Part shown: one piece after another, positions 10,327-18,921 of the stretch
Numbering within the stretch: the stretch's first letter is position 1
How the letters are laid out: each line of letters begins with the position of its first letter
Assembly (NCBI RefSeq): GCF_003675875.1
Contig: NZ_RCDI01000003.1
Location: 186,001 to 250,000, forward strand
Direction: 5' to 3'
From: Halostella limicola
GTDB taxonomy: Archaea; Halobacteriota; Halobacteria; Halobacteriales; Natronoarchaeaceae
DNA: 64,000 nucleotides
Notes under the pieces: model-generated
Seen by the model: the letters and a program-made list of their open reading frames with translations, nothing else
Told to the model about the DNA's origin: nothing
Databases searched by the model: none
Translations under genes and position numbers: made by a program

Positions 10327-12765
10327 ATGACCTCGTTCCAGTCGACGCTCGGCGAGGAATCGGAGATCGCGGAGGAGCTGGCCGAGAGCCAGCGCCAGAT
10401 CTCCATCGCCGAGTTCTTCGAGAAGAACAAGCACATGCTCGGGTTCGACAGCGGGGCCCGAGGGTTGGTAACTGCGGTCAAAGAGGCGGTCGACAACGCG
10501 CTGGACGCCGCGGAGGAGGCCGGCGTCCTCCCCGATATCTACGTCGAGATAGAGGAGGTCGGCGACTACTACAAGCTCGTCGTCGAGGACAACGGGCCGG
10601 GCATCACGAAAGAGCAACTGCCCAAGGTCTTCGGGAAACTCCTCTACGGGTCTCGCTTCCACGCCCGGGAGCAGTCTCGCGGTCAGCAGGGTATCGGTAT
10701 CTCCGCCGCCGTCCTCTACTCTCAGCTGACGAGCGGGAAACCCGCGAAGATCACCAGCCGCACCCAGGGGTCCAGCGAGGCCGAGTACTTCGAGCTGATC
10801 ATCGACACGGACGAGAACGAGCCGGAGATCAGCGTCGAGGAGACCACCTCGTGGGACCGCCCGCACGGGACGCGCATCGAGATGGAGATGGAGGCGAACA
10901 TGCGCGCCCGGCAGCAGCTCCACGACTACATCAAGCACACGGCAGTCGTCAACCCGCACGCCCGCCTCGAACTCCGCGAGCCCCAGGAGCACTTCAAGTT
11001 CGAGCGCGCGACCGACCAGCTCCCGGACGAGACCGAGGAGATCCGCCCGCATCCCCACGGCGTCGAACTCGGCACCGTCCTGAAGATGCTAGCGGCGACG
11101 AACTCCCACTCCGTCTCCGGGTTCCTCCAGGAGGAGTTCACCCGCGTCGGCGCCAAGACCTCCGACAGCGTCATCGACAACTTCCGGGACCGGCACTTCG
11201 GCCGCGAGATGACGTGGGAACCGCCTCGCGACCACGAAGACGCCGACGTCGCCGAAGCTGTCGCGAACGCCACGGCGAACAAGGGAGCCGACGCGACCGA
11301 CGCCTTCGGCGCGGCCGTCGCCGAACGCGTCGCGAGCCACGACCGGATCGCCCACTACCAGCTACGGGACGCGGTCGCCGAGGCGGCCGAGCAGGTCGGC
11401 GACGGCTTCGCCGCGACCTTCGGTTCGACGGTGCAGGAAAACGCCGTCGAGGCGGCCTGGTCGGCGATCCTGGGCGCGGACGATGACGACGAGGTGCCCG
11501 AGGGGCGGCGCGCGGCCGACCTCTACGGCCTCGTCGACGAGGCCACGAGCAGGCGGAAAGACGACGCGACGGTCGAGTCGCTCGCCTCGCGGATCGCCAA
11601 CCGCTTCCGCAACGACGAGGACGCCCGCGACCGCCTGACCCGCGAGGAACTGGCCGAGTACGTCGGCTGGGCGGCCGACCGAACCGCCGAGCGAGAGGAC
11701 GTGAGCATCGGCGAGACGGCCCGCGAGAACGTCGTCGAGGCGATCTGGTCCGTGATGGCGACCGTGCCCGACGACGTGCCGAAGGTCCGCGAACTCGCGG
11801 ACGACCGGGACGCGGCGAGCGAACTGCTCGAAGCGATGCGCGCGACGGACATCATGGCCCCGCCGACGAACTGCCTCGCGCCCATCACCGACGAACTGGT
11901 CGAGGCGGGCCTGAAAAAGGAGTTCGACGCGGACTTCTACGCCGCGGCGACCCGCGACGCGGAGGTCACCGGCGGCGACCCGTTCATCGTCGAGGCGGGC
12001 ATCGCCTACGGCGGCGAACTGCCCGACGAGGGCAAGGCCGAGGTGATGCGCTTCGCCAACCGCGTGCCGCTGGTCTACCAGCGCGGGGCCTGCGCGACAA
12101 CCGACGTGGTCAAGCAGATCGGCTGGCGGAACTACAACCTCGACCAGCCCGGCGGAAGCGGCATCCCGAACGGCCCGGTCGTCATCATGGTCCACGTCGC
12201 CTCGACGAACGTCCCCTTCACCAGCGAGTCGAAGGACGCCATCGCCAACATCCCCGAGATCGAGGACGAGATCGAACTCGCCATCCGGGAGGCAGCCCGC
12301 GACCTGAAGAGCTACCTGAAGAAGCGCCGGTCGATGGAGAAACGCCGGAAGAAACAGGACGTGCTCGCGACCATCCTGCCGGAGATGGCGGAGAAGGTGG
12401 CCTCGGTGACCGACAACGAGGAGCCGGACATCAGCGACGCGATGGCCCGGATCATGAACAACGTCCGCGTCGGCCGCGACGTGAAGGCCAACGGCGACGG
12501 GAACGTCGTCGAGGTGACCGTCGAGAACCACTCGAACGCGAGCGAGTCCCTGGAGCTGACCGACATCGTCACCGCCGAACCGCGGGACCTGCCGGACGAC
12601 GCCACCGCCGTCGAGATGGACGGCGAGTGGTTCGTCAAGTGGTCGGTCGACGTGGGCAGCGGCGACGAGGCGACGCTCGCCTACGAGACGGCCGACGACG
12701 CATCGTTCGACCTCGACGTGGACGGGGTCGAGACGGAGAAACTGACTATCAACAATGAGCACTGA
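10327..12765 (+). CDS. top6B: DNA topoisomerase VI subunit B
   Basis: 812 residues. Topo VI is a type IIB enzyme that relaxes and decatenates DNA; subunit B is the ATP-operated gate. The N-terminal GHKL domain has Glu53 in [10 protein letters not shown], the D-N-G-P-G-I loop and the lid segment [10 protein letters not shown]. It is followed by a helix-two-turn-helix region, the transducer domain with the conserved switch-lysine region, and a C-terminal Ig-like domain (about 700-812). Compared with the roughly 530-620 residue crenarchaeal and methanogen proteins, there is a long acidic Ala/Glu/Asp-rich insertion at about residues 300-510. It overlaps top6A by 11 bases. Confidence 0.95.
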   Translation: MTSFQSTLGEESEIAEELAESQRQISIAEFFEKNKHMLGFDSGARGLVTAVKEAVDNALDAAEEAGVLPDIYVEIEEVGDYYKLVVEDNGPGITKEQLPKVFGKLLYGSRFHAREQSRGQQGIGISAAVLYSQLTSGKPAKITSRTQGSSEAEYFELIIDTDENEPEISVEETTSWDRPHGTRIEMEMEANMRARQQLHDYIKHTAVVNPHARLELREPQEHFKFERATDQLPDETEEIRPHPHGVELGTVLKMLAATNSHSVSGFLQEEFTRVGAKTSDSVIDNFRDRHFGREMTWEPPRDHEDADVAEAVANATANKGADATDAFGAAVAERVASHDRIAHYQLRDAVAEAAEQVGDGFAATFGSTVQENAVEAAWSAILGADDDDEVPEGRRAADLYGLVDEATSRRKDDATVESLASRIANRFRNDEDARDRLTREELAEYVGWAADRTAEREDVSIGETARENVVEAIWSVMATVPDDVPKVRELADDRDAASELLEAMRATDIMAPPTNCLAPITDELVEAGLKKEFDADFYAAATRDAEVTGGDPFIVEAGIAYGGELPDEGKAEVMRFANRVPLVYQRGACATTDVVKQIGWRNYNLDQPGGSGIPNGPVVIMVHVASTNVPFTSESKDAIANIPEIEDEIELAIREAARDLKSYLKKRRSMEKRRKKQDVLATILPEMAEKVASVTDNEEPDISDAMARIMNNVRVGRDVKANGDGNVVEVTVENHSNASESLELTDIVTAEPRDLPDDATAVEMDGEWFVKWSVDVGSGDEATLAYETADDASFDLDVDGVETEKLTINNEH

Positions 12766-13846
12766 CACAGACGCGGACGCGCGCGAGGAACTCATCGAAC
12801 TCGCGGCGGAGTTTTACGACCAGTTCGAGGAGGGCGACGTCCCGGAGATGACGCTGCCCACCCGGACGAAGAGCAACATCGAGTACGACGAGAACGAGAA
12901 CGTCTGGGTGTACGGCGACCGCCAGAGCACCCGGTCCGCGAAAAGCGTCCGCGGGGCGCGCAAGCTGCTGAAGGCGATCTACACGATCGACTTCCTCGCC
13001 GAGCAACTGGACGAGGACCGCTCGTCGACCCTGCGTGAACTCTACTACCTCTCGGAGTCGTGGGAGACCGAGGAAGCGCAGTTCAACAACCAGGACGAGT
13101 CGAACCAGCTCATCGAGGACCTGGAGATCGTCTCGGAGGTGAAACGCGAGGACTTCCACATGCGCCCGGAGGAGTCCGGGGCCAAGGTGATGGGGCCGCT
13201 GCTTCTCCGCGAGCAGACGAACCGCGGCGACCGGGAGATCCACTGCCAGAAGGACGTCGGGCAGGGCGGTTACCAGATCCCGAACAACCCGGACACCATC
13301 GAGTTCCTCGACAACGACGCGGAGTTCGTCCTCTGCGTGGAGACCGGCGGCATGCGCGACCGGCTGGTCGAGAACGGCTTCGACGACGAGTACGACGCGC
13401 TGGTCGTCCACCTCGGCGGCCAGCCCGCCCGGGCGACCCGGCGGCTCATCAAGCGCCTGCACGACGAACTGGAGCTCCCGGTCACGGTGTTCACTGACGG
13501 CGACCCCTGGTCGTACCGCATCTTCGGGTCGGTCTCCTACGGGTCGATCAAGAGCGCGCACCTCTCGGAGTACCTCGCCACGCCGGAGGCCCAGTTCATC
13601 GGCATCCAGCCGGAGGACATCGTGGAGTACGACCTGCCGACGGACCCCCTCTCGGACTCCGACATCAACGCTCTGGAGAGCGAACTCGAGGATCCCCGCT
13701 TCCAGACCGACTACTGGGAGGAGCAGATCGAACTGCAGTTAGACATCGGGAAGAAGGCCGAGCAGCAGGCGCTCGCGTCGAGGGGGTTGGACTTCGTGAC
13801 GGAGACGTACCTTCCGGAACGTCTCAGCGAGATGGGCGTCCTGTAA
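12755..13846 (+). CDS. top6A: DNA topoisomerase VI subunit A (Spo11-like)
   Basis: 363 residues. This is the DNA-cleaving subunit. The winged-helix (CAP-like) domain contains the tyrosine pair Y97-Y98 in L-R-E-L-Y-Y-L-S-E, one of which is the catalytic Tyr of the Spo11/Top6A family. The TOPRIM domain carries C-V-E-T-G-G-M-R-D (acidic residue) and F-T-D-G-D-P-W-S (D-x-D) for metal binding. It starts inside the end of top6B, implying translational coupling. Its last eleven codons ([11 protein letters not shown]) are echoed by a degenerate copy 68 bases downstream. Confidence 0.95.
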   Translation: MSTDTDADAREELIELAAEFYDQFEEGDVPEMTLPTRTKSNIEYDENENVWVYGDRQSTRSAKSVRGARKLLKAIYTIDFLAEQLDEDRSSTLRELYYLSESWETEEAQFNNQDESNQLIEDLEIVSEVKREDFHMRPEESGAKVMGPLLLREQTNRGDREIHCQKDVGQGGYQIPNNPDTIEFLDNDAEFVLCVETGGMRDRLVENGFDDEYDALVVHLGGQPARATRRLIKRLHDELELPVTVFTDGDPWSYRIFGSVSYGSIKSAHLSEYLATPEAQFIGIQPEDIVEYDLPTDPLSDSDINALESELEDPRFQTDYWEEQIELQLDIGKKAEQQALASRGLDFVTETYLPERLSEMGVL

Positions 13847-13922
13847 GGACGCGCACCGAGTAGAGGTTTCGGAAGGTGATGCCCGAGCGTCTCAGCCAGA
13901 TGGGCGTCCAGTAAGGACGCGC
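13811..13922 (+). repeat. Decayed tandem copy of the top6A 3' end
   Basis: Bases 13811-13854 (end of top6A and its stop) and 13879-13922 align over 44 bases with 38 identities. The second copy would read M-P-E-R-L-S-Q-M-G-V-Q-stop from an ATG at 13879. The copies are 68 bases apart and both run past the stop codon into GTAAGGACGCGC. It looks like a remnant of a short tandem duplication. I see no gene in 13847-13993 beyond this ten-codon relic. Confidence 0.75.
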
Positions 13923-13993
13923 GGCACGCGTCGACGGCCGTCCGCGCGTCGCGACGGGCGACCGTTTTTCACCCTCGGCGTGGACGACCGAGC

Positions 13994-15643
13994 GTGGCCG
14001 AACACGGATCCGGCTGGTACGAGAACGCGACGGTGTACGCGGTCGACGTCGAGGCGTTTCAGGACTCGGACGGCGACGGTGTCGGGGACTTTCAGGGGCT
14101 CGCCGACCGGCTGGACCACCTCACGCAGCTGGGCGTCGACTGCCTCTGGCTGCTTCCCTTCTACCCGACGCCGAACAGGGACAACGGGTACGACGTGGCC
14201 AACTACTACGGGGTCGACCCCCGACACGGGACCCTCGGCGACTTCGTCGAGTTCGTCCGCGCCGCGGAGAAGCGGGACGTTCGCGTCCTGATCGATCTGG
14301 TGGTCAACCACACGTCGAACGAGCACCCGTGGTTCAAGCGGGCCCGGGAGGACCCCGACTCGAAGTACCGCGACTACTACGTCTGGTCGACGGACCCGCC
14401 GCCGGCCGACCCGTCGCGGGGACAGGTGTTCCCCGGAGAGGTGGACGACGAGCGCGTCTGGTCGTTCGACGCCGAGGCAGGTGCGTACTACCATCACCGG
14501 TTCTACCCGTTCCAGCCCGACCTCGACCTGACGAACCCGGACGTCCGGGAGGAGATCCGGAAGATCATGGGATTCTGGCTCCGGCTGGGCGTATCGGGGT
14601 TCCGGGTCGACGCCGCGGGACTGATGGTGCAGGAGAAGCGCCCGGGTATGCCGGCCCCGGAAGACCCGACGGACCTCCTCCGGACCCTCCGGTCGGCCGC
14701 CGCCGCGTACCGCGAGGACGCCGTCCTGCTGGGGGAGGCCGACGTGCCGACCGAGGAGCTGCCGTCGTTCGCCGGCCCAGAGAAGCTGAATCTCCTCCTC
14801 AACTTCGTGCTGAACGCCGCGCTATACCACTCGCTGGCGGCGGAGTCCGGCGATCCGATCAGGGAGCTGCTCGCCGGCCTGCCCGACCTCCCCGACGGCG
14901 GCGACTGGGTGAACTTCCTTCGGAACTACGACGAGCTCAACATCGGATCGCTCGACGACGCGGCGAAAGAGACCGTCTTCGAGGCGTTCGCCCCGGACCC
15001 GTCGATGCGGATCTACGGTCGAGGGATCCGCCGGCGCCTCGCACCAATGCTCGACGGCGACCGTCGGCGGATCGAGCTCGCGTACAGCCTGCTGTTCTCG
15101 CTCCCCGGCGCGCCGATGCTGGTGTACGGCGACGAGATCGGGATGGGCGAAGACCTCTCGCTCGCGGGGCGCACCGCCGTCCGGACGCCGATGCAGTGGA
15201 GCGACGACGAGAACGCGGGCTTCTCGACAGCGGACCCGGAGGATCTCGTCCGTCCCGTGGTATCCGACGGCCCGTTCGCCTACGATCGCGTCAACGTCGC
15301 CGACCAGCGGGCGGACGACGATTCGCTGCTGGCTTTCTTCGAGCGCCTGATCGAGGCGCGAAACGACGCACCGGGGATCGGAGTCGGGGACTTCGCGGTA
15401 GCGGACGTCGACGCCACGAACGTCTTCGCCCACCGTTGCGAGGGCGGTGAAGCATCCGTCGCGGCCGTGCACAACCTCGCCGACGACCCGACGACCGTCG
15501 CCGTCGATCCGGGCGCCGCCGGCCCGGTCCGCGCGATCCTCGGCGACGGCGGGCGACGGCGGAACGACGGCCGGTACGAGTTCGACCTCGACGGGTACGA
15601 CTACCGGTGGATTCGGGCGGAGCGGGAAAGCGGATACGAGTGA
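13994..15643 (+). CDS. GH13 alpha-amylase-family enzyme, trehalose-synthase-like
   Basis: 549 residues from a GTG at 13994. The (beta/alpha)8 barrel shows the four GH13 regions: D101-L-V-V-N-H (region I), G-F-R-V-D206-A (nucleophile Asp206), L-L-G-E248-A-D (acid/base Glu248) and F-L-R-N311-Y-D313-E-L-N (region IV, third acid Asp313). The F-L-R-N-x-D-E-L pattern and N-G-Y-D-V-A-N-Y-Y resemble trehalose synthase (maltose to trehalose isomerase), a compatible-solute enzyme. The usual His of the region IV N-H-D motif is Tyr312 here, so activity may differ. A C-terminal beta domain (about 460-549) completes the fold. No signal peptide is visible, so it should act in the cytoplasm. Confidence 0.75.
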   Translation: MAEHGSGWYENATVYAVDVEAFQDSDGDGVGDFQGLADRLDHLTQLGVDCLWLLPFYPTPNRDNGYDVANYYGVDPRHGTLGDFVEFVRAAEKRDVRVLIDLVVNHTSNEHPWFKRAREDPDSKYRDYYVWSTDPPPADPSRGQVFPGEVDDERVWSFDAEAGAYYHHRFYPFQPDLDLTNPDVREEIRKIMGFWLRLGVSGFRVDAAGLMVQEKRPGMPAPEDPTDLLRTLRSAAAAYREDAVLLGEADVPTEELPSFAGPEKLNLLLNFVLNAALYHSLAAESGDPIRELLAGLPDLPDGGDWVNFLRNYDELNIGSLDDAAKETVFEAFAPDPSMRIYGRGIRRRLAPMLDGDRRRIELAYSLLFSLPGAPMLVYGDEIGMGEDLSLAGRTAVRTPMQWSDDENAGFSTADPEDLVRPVVSDGPFAYDRVNVADQRADDDSLLAFFERLIEARNDAPGIGVGDFAVADVDATNVFAHRCEGGEASVAAVHNLADDPTTVAVDPGAAGPVRAILGDGGRRRNDGRYEFDLDGYDYRWIRAERESGYE

Positions 15644-15674
15644 CGGGCGGGGCCGCGAGACGGGTCGCGGATCA

Positions 15675-16040
15675 CTACACGTCGATCCACGCCCGCGTCG
15701 CCTCGATGACGTCGAACAGTTCGCTCTGGGCCTCGTTTCCGATGCTGACGAACACCCCCTCGTACTCGCCGAGCGGGAACTGGATCGACAGCGCGCCCTC
15801 CGTGTCGTAGATGATGTGCCGGAGCTCCCCGACGTGCGTGACGTCCCCGATCCGCTCTTTCCCGAGACCGAAGACGATGATCTCGCGTCGAAGCCCTTCG
15901 AGGTCCGCCTCCGTGTACTCGTCGCGGATGTCGTCCCGGAGGTAGAGGTTCTCGTACTCCGTTTCTCCGTACACGAGCGCCATTCGTAACTCGTCCCCGA
16001 CGCTGTCTCGTAGTTCCTCTACGAGATCGAATTCCGACAT
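15675..16040 (-). CDS. Conserved haloarchaeal protein of unknown function
   Basis: 121 residues from the ATG at 16040 (M-S-E-F-D-L-V); the frame is open 15 codons further but that extension is hydrophobic and atypical. No membrane span or known motif. It is strongly acidic with pattern L-Y-L-R-D-D-I-R-x-E-Y near residue 35 and F-V-S-I-G-N-E-A-Q-S near residue 100. It resembles a family of small haloarchaeal cytoplasmic proteins carried as an unnamed DUF in annotations (possibly the one numbered DUF7522, from memory). The function is unknown. It converges on the GH13 gene with 31 bases between the stops. Confidence 0.7.
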   Translation of the reverse strand: MSEFDLVEELRDSVGDELRMALVYGETEYENLYLRDDIRDEYTEADLEGLRREIIVFGLGKERIGDVTHVGELRHIIYDTEGALSIQFPLGEYEGVFVSIGNEAQSELFDVIEATRAWIDV

Positions 16041-16112
16041 ACGTACATCTATCGCGGCGACACATATCACGTTAATCGTTACCACTGGACGAGGCTGCCG
16101 ATCGCGGTCGAG

Positions 16113-17114
16113 CTACTCCGTCTCGAACTCGACCGCGCGCTCGCCGTCGCTCGCGGTGGTCGCGTCCGAGAGGTCCCCGACGCCGGCGTCGACGGCACGG
16201 CCGCTGACGCAGTCGCGGCAGTACTCGTTGGTCCCGCTCTCGTAGGTGTACACGGGGACGCCGAAGAGGACGAACTCGTCGTGGTACTCCCGCTCGACGC
16301 CTTCCTCGACGGGGTCGAAACAGATGGAGCAGGGACGCTCGCCGCCGCGGAGGACGGTCTCCTCGACCCGCTGGTGACGACCGAACGCGGACGGGGGGTA
16401 GGTGCTCCGGACCCGCTCGCGGATCGGCGGGATGAGATAGAGACCGAGGGCGAGCATGAAGATGCCAGTGAGGATCGAACCGATCCCTGCGCTGGTCGCC
16501 GCGCCGATCCCGCCGATCGTGAGCAGTACGCCCAGGATCCAGGAGACGACGTCGGTGTCCGACGAGTCCTCGATGTCGGCGGGCGACAGCGTCTCGTCGA
16601 CTCGGCTCCGGTCGGTCTCGCCCGTGGTGACGGTGCGGACGCCGCAGTGCGGGCAGATGTCCGCCCTCGCGTTTATCTGCTCGCCGCAGGAGCGACAGTG
16701 GATCTCGTCGGCGACCGAGAGGTCGCTCGCCGAGTCCGCGTCGCGGCGGATCACCTTCCTGTCGACGTCGACGAAGTACTTGTAGGCCGCGTAGAGGGCG
16801 TTGCCGAGGCCGCCGGTCCACCAGATCGTGAGGAAAAACACGAGCGCGTGCATCCCGAGGCTGCCGGGGGACCGCTTGACGAGCACCACGCTGTCGCGGT
16901 AGCGGTCCTGCACCTCCCAGCCGCGCAGTTGCTCGTCGACGAGGCGCTGCTGGAACTCGGAGTCGCCGTCGCTCCCGGCGTTCGGCCCCTGTTCGACGCC
17001 GCACTCGGGGCAGATGACGGCCTTCGCGTTCACGACGGCGCCGCAGCTGGTGCAGTACGCCTCGTTCGGTCCGGCCCGGTCGGCGCCGGCCCGTTCGTTC
17101 CCGCCGTCTTCCAT
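16113..17114 (-). CDS. Membrane protein with multiple zinc ribbons
   Basis: 333 residues. A zinc ribbon Y-C-T-S-C-G then I-C-P-E-C-G is at about residues 21-39. A hydrophobic segment follows (about 85-110), then a second ribbon C-R-S-C-G then I-C-P-H-C-G at about 147-165. Two hydrophobic stretches (about 195-245) come next, and the C-terminal part has C-S-I-C and Y-C-R-D-C pairs (about 280-320) that could form a third metal site. Topology would place metal-binding domains on both sides of a membrane hairpin. The function is unknown; repeated zinc ribbons with spans are common in haloarchaeal proteins of uncertain role, and I can assign no pathway. Confidence 0.75.
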   Translation of the reverse strand: MEDGGNERAGADRAGPNEAYCTSCGAVVNAKAVICPECGVEQGPNAGSDGDSEFQQRLVDEQLRGWEVQDRYRDSVVLVKRSPGSLGMHALVFFLTIWWTGGLGNALYAAYKYFVDVDRKVIRRDADSASDLSVADEIHCRSCGEQINARADICPHCGVRTVTTGETDRSRVDETLSPADIEDSSDTDVVSWILGVLLTIGGIGAATSAGIGSILTGIFMLALGLYLIPPIRERVRSTYPPSAFGRHQRVEETVLRGGERPCSICFDPVEEGVEREYHDEFVLFGVPVYTYESGTNEYCRDCVSGRAVDAGVGDLSDATTASDGERAVEFETE

Positions 17115-17165
17115 ACGTCGAGGAACGCCCGTCCCCCGCTTAGTTGTTCCGACGGCGCGCTGAAA

Positions 17166-17924
17166 CTATCGCCGGCCGCCGCGCTCGTCCAGCGCGACGG
17201 GCACCCCGGCCGCGGCGATGTCGGCGGCGAACGCGCGCGAGTCGGCCTCCAGCGCCTCGAACGTGTTGTAGTGGATCGGCACGACGAGGTCGGGCGCCAG
17301 CGCCGCGGCGAGGTCGGCCGCCTCGCGGCGGTCCATCGTGAAGCTCCCGCCGATCGGCGGGAGGAACACGTCGACGTCGAGCTCCTCGTGTCCCGGGAGC
17401 GCGTCGCTGTCGCCCGGCCAGAACACCCGCTCGTCGCCGAGCGTCAGGTGGAACCCGACGCCGAACCCCTCGGGGTGGTACGGCTCGCCGTCGGTCCGGG
17501 TGTGCGGCCCGTCGGGGTCGTTGTACGCGGGGACGGTCCGCACGACCACGTCGGCGAACAGCTCGTCGTCGTGCTCGCCGACCCGGACCACCTCGCCGGG
17601 GAGGTCGTCCAGAGGCGCTACGTCGCGGTCGATCCCCGGCGGGTACACCGCATCGTACACGACGACGGTCGTCTCCTCGTTCGCCACGCGTTCGATCCCG
17701 TCGGAGTCGTAGTGGTGGTCGTGGGTGACGCAGACGAGGTCGGCGTCGCCGGGCGCGTAGTCCCGGGGTTCCGGGTGCCCGACGCCGGGCGTGGAGGGCT
17801 CCCATTCGCCGGTGAGCACGCCGTACCGGCCTGGGTCGACGTAGACCACCGTCCCGTCCGCCTCGATCCTGGCGGTCGCGTAGCCGAGCCAGTCGATCGT
17901 CAGGTCGTCGTAGGAAACGGTCAT
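17166..17924 (-). CDS. MBL-fold metal-dependent hydrolase (UlaG/UPF0173-like)
   Basis: 252 residues from the ATG at 17924 (M-T-V-S-Y-D-D-L), chosen over 17951 because the core strand I-D-W-L-G-Y-A-T follows directly. The metal site signature V-T-H-D-H-H-Y-D is near residue 75, a further histidine-containing block is G-D-S-D-A-L-P-G (about 185), and the UPF0173-type P-P-I-G-G-S-F-T-M-D lies at about 205. Members hydrolyse lactones or phosphodiesters, or act in L-ascorbate-type sugar metabolism; the substrate here is unknown. It is followed on the same strand by the zinc-ribbon membrane protein after about 50 bases. Confidence 0.8.
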   Translation of the reverse strand: MTVSYDDLTIDWLGYATARIEADGTVVYVDPGRYGVLTGEWEPSTPGVGHPEPRDYAPGDADLVCVTHDHHYDSDGIERVANEETTVVVYDAVYPPGIDRDVAPLDDLPGEVVRVGEHDDELFADVVVRTVPAYNDPDGPHTRTDGEPYHPEGFGVGFHLTLGDERVFWPGDSDALPGHEELDVDVFLPPIGGSFTMDRREAADLAAALAPDLVVPIHYNTFEALEADSRAFAADIAAAGVPVALDERGGRR

Positions 17925-17997
17925 ACCCGAACGGAGGGACGAGCGCCCCATAACGATCCGGATCGGCGACGGCCCGGCGCGACCCAGACGCGGACGG

Positions 17998-18879
17998 TCA
18001 GTCCGTCCCGCGGTCCCCGACGACGCCCACCGTCGCCGCGAACGCGTGGATGGCCGGCAGGACGCTCCCGACGGGGCCGTCGACGAACGGCCGGAACAGT
18101 TCGAGGCAGTCGTCGACCTGTTCGTCGGTGAACCCCGCCCCGCGCAGGTCGTCGGGGGCGATGCGAGGGCGGTAGGCGATCCCGTCGACGAACACGGCGG
18201 TCGTCTCGTCCGCGCGCTCCCGCGCGTCGGAGAACGCGTCGCCGGTCAGCGTCGGTTCGAGGTCGCCCCACGCCCGGTCGAAGTAGGCGGGCCACTGCGC
18301 GAGACAGCGGTAGACGCTCGGCAGGGAGTCGAGGCCGTGGAACGACCGGAGGCCGGACGCCGCGTCTTCGGCCCCGTCCGGCACGTCTCCGGGGTCGATC
18401 ATCGTCGGTGACCGCCCGCGGTCGCGGTCGACGTGTTCCGGAAACGGCGCAGTGTCCGCCCGCTCCGTCGACGGTTCGGGCGAGAGGTCGCCGTACAGGC
18501 CGCGGTCGAGCAGTTCGAACAGCACCGCGAGCCGCGGGGCGACGACGTCGAACGACGCCAGTTGGCCGCGCAGTTCGCGGAACTCGGCCGGCGATACGTC
18601 GACGTCGACCCGGCGGTACGACGGCAGGCCGTCCCCGACCTCCAGCGGCCCGAGGACGGCGTCGCGGTACTCGGCGGTGAACTCCGCGAACGCCCGCGTC
18701 TGGAAGACGGGCTTCACCTGTCCCCACGCGTAGCGGGTGACCTCCGGAACGTTCGCCACCGCGGTCCGGAATATCCAGTTGACGACCGGCGCGCGGAACG
18801 TCGCTTTCACGTCGTCGTACAGTCCCCGCTGCCACCCCTCCGCTTCGCGATCGTACACCTGATCGGTTCGGTCGACCAT
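17998..18879 (-). CDS. DehI-like protein (2-haloacid dehalogenase / halocarboxylic acid dehydrogenase DehI family)
   Basis: 293 residues, all-helical in character. The protein has two internally similar halves, each with an aromatic segment followed by L-P-S-V/Y (L-P-S-Y-R-R near residue 85 and L-P-S-V-Y-R-C near residue 187) and W-x-x-V/Y-F (W-G-Q-V-K-P-V-F, W-P-A-Y-F-D). That duplicated layout is what I recall of group I 2-haloacid dehalogenases (DehI), which hydrolyse both D- and L-2-haloacids. Haloarchaeal homologues are numerous but their activity is mostly unproven, so dehalogenation is an inference. It ends 74 bases upstream of the MBL hydrolase gene, same strand. Confidence 0.65.
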   Translation of the reverse strand: MVDRTDQVYDREAEGWQRGLYDDVKATFRAPVVNWIFRTAVANVPEVTRYAWGQVKPVFQTRAFAEFTAEYRDAVLGPLEVGDGLPSYRRVDVDVSPAEFRELRGQLASFDVVAPRLAVLFELLDRGLYGDLSPEPSTERADTAPFPEHVDRDRGRSPTMIDPGDVPDGAEDAASGLRSFHGLDSLPSVYRCLAQWPAYFDRAWGDLEPTLTGDAFSDARERADETTAVFVDGIAYRPRIAPDDLRGAGFTDEQVDDCLELFRPFVDGPVGSVLPAIHAFAATVGVVGDRGTD

Positions 18880-18921
18880 GGGTGAGGTTCGGTATCGAAG
18901 CGGAAGGGTTCGGGGGCGGCC

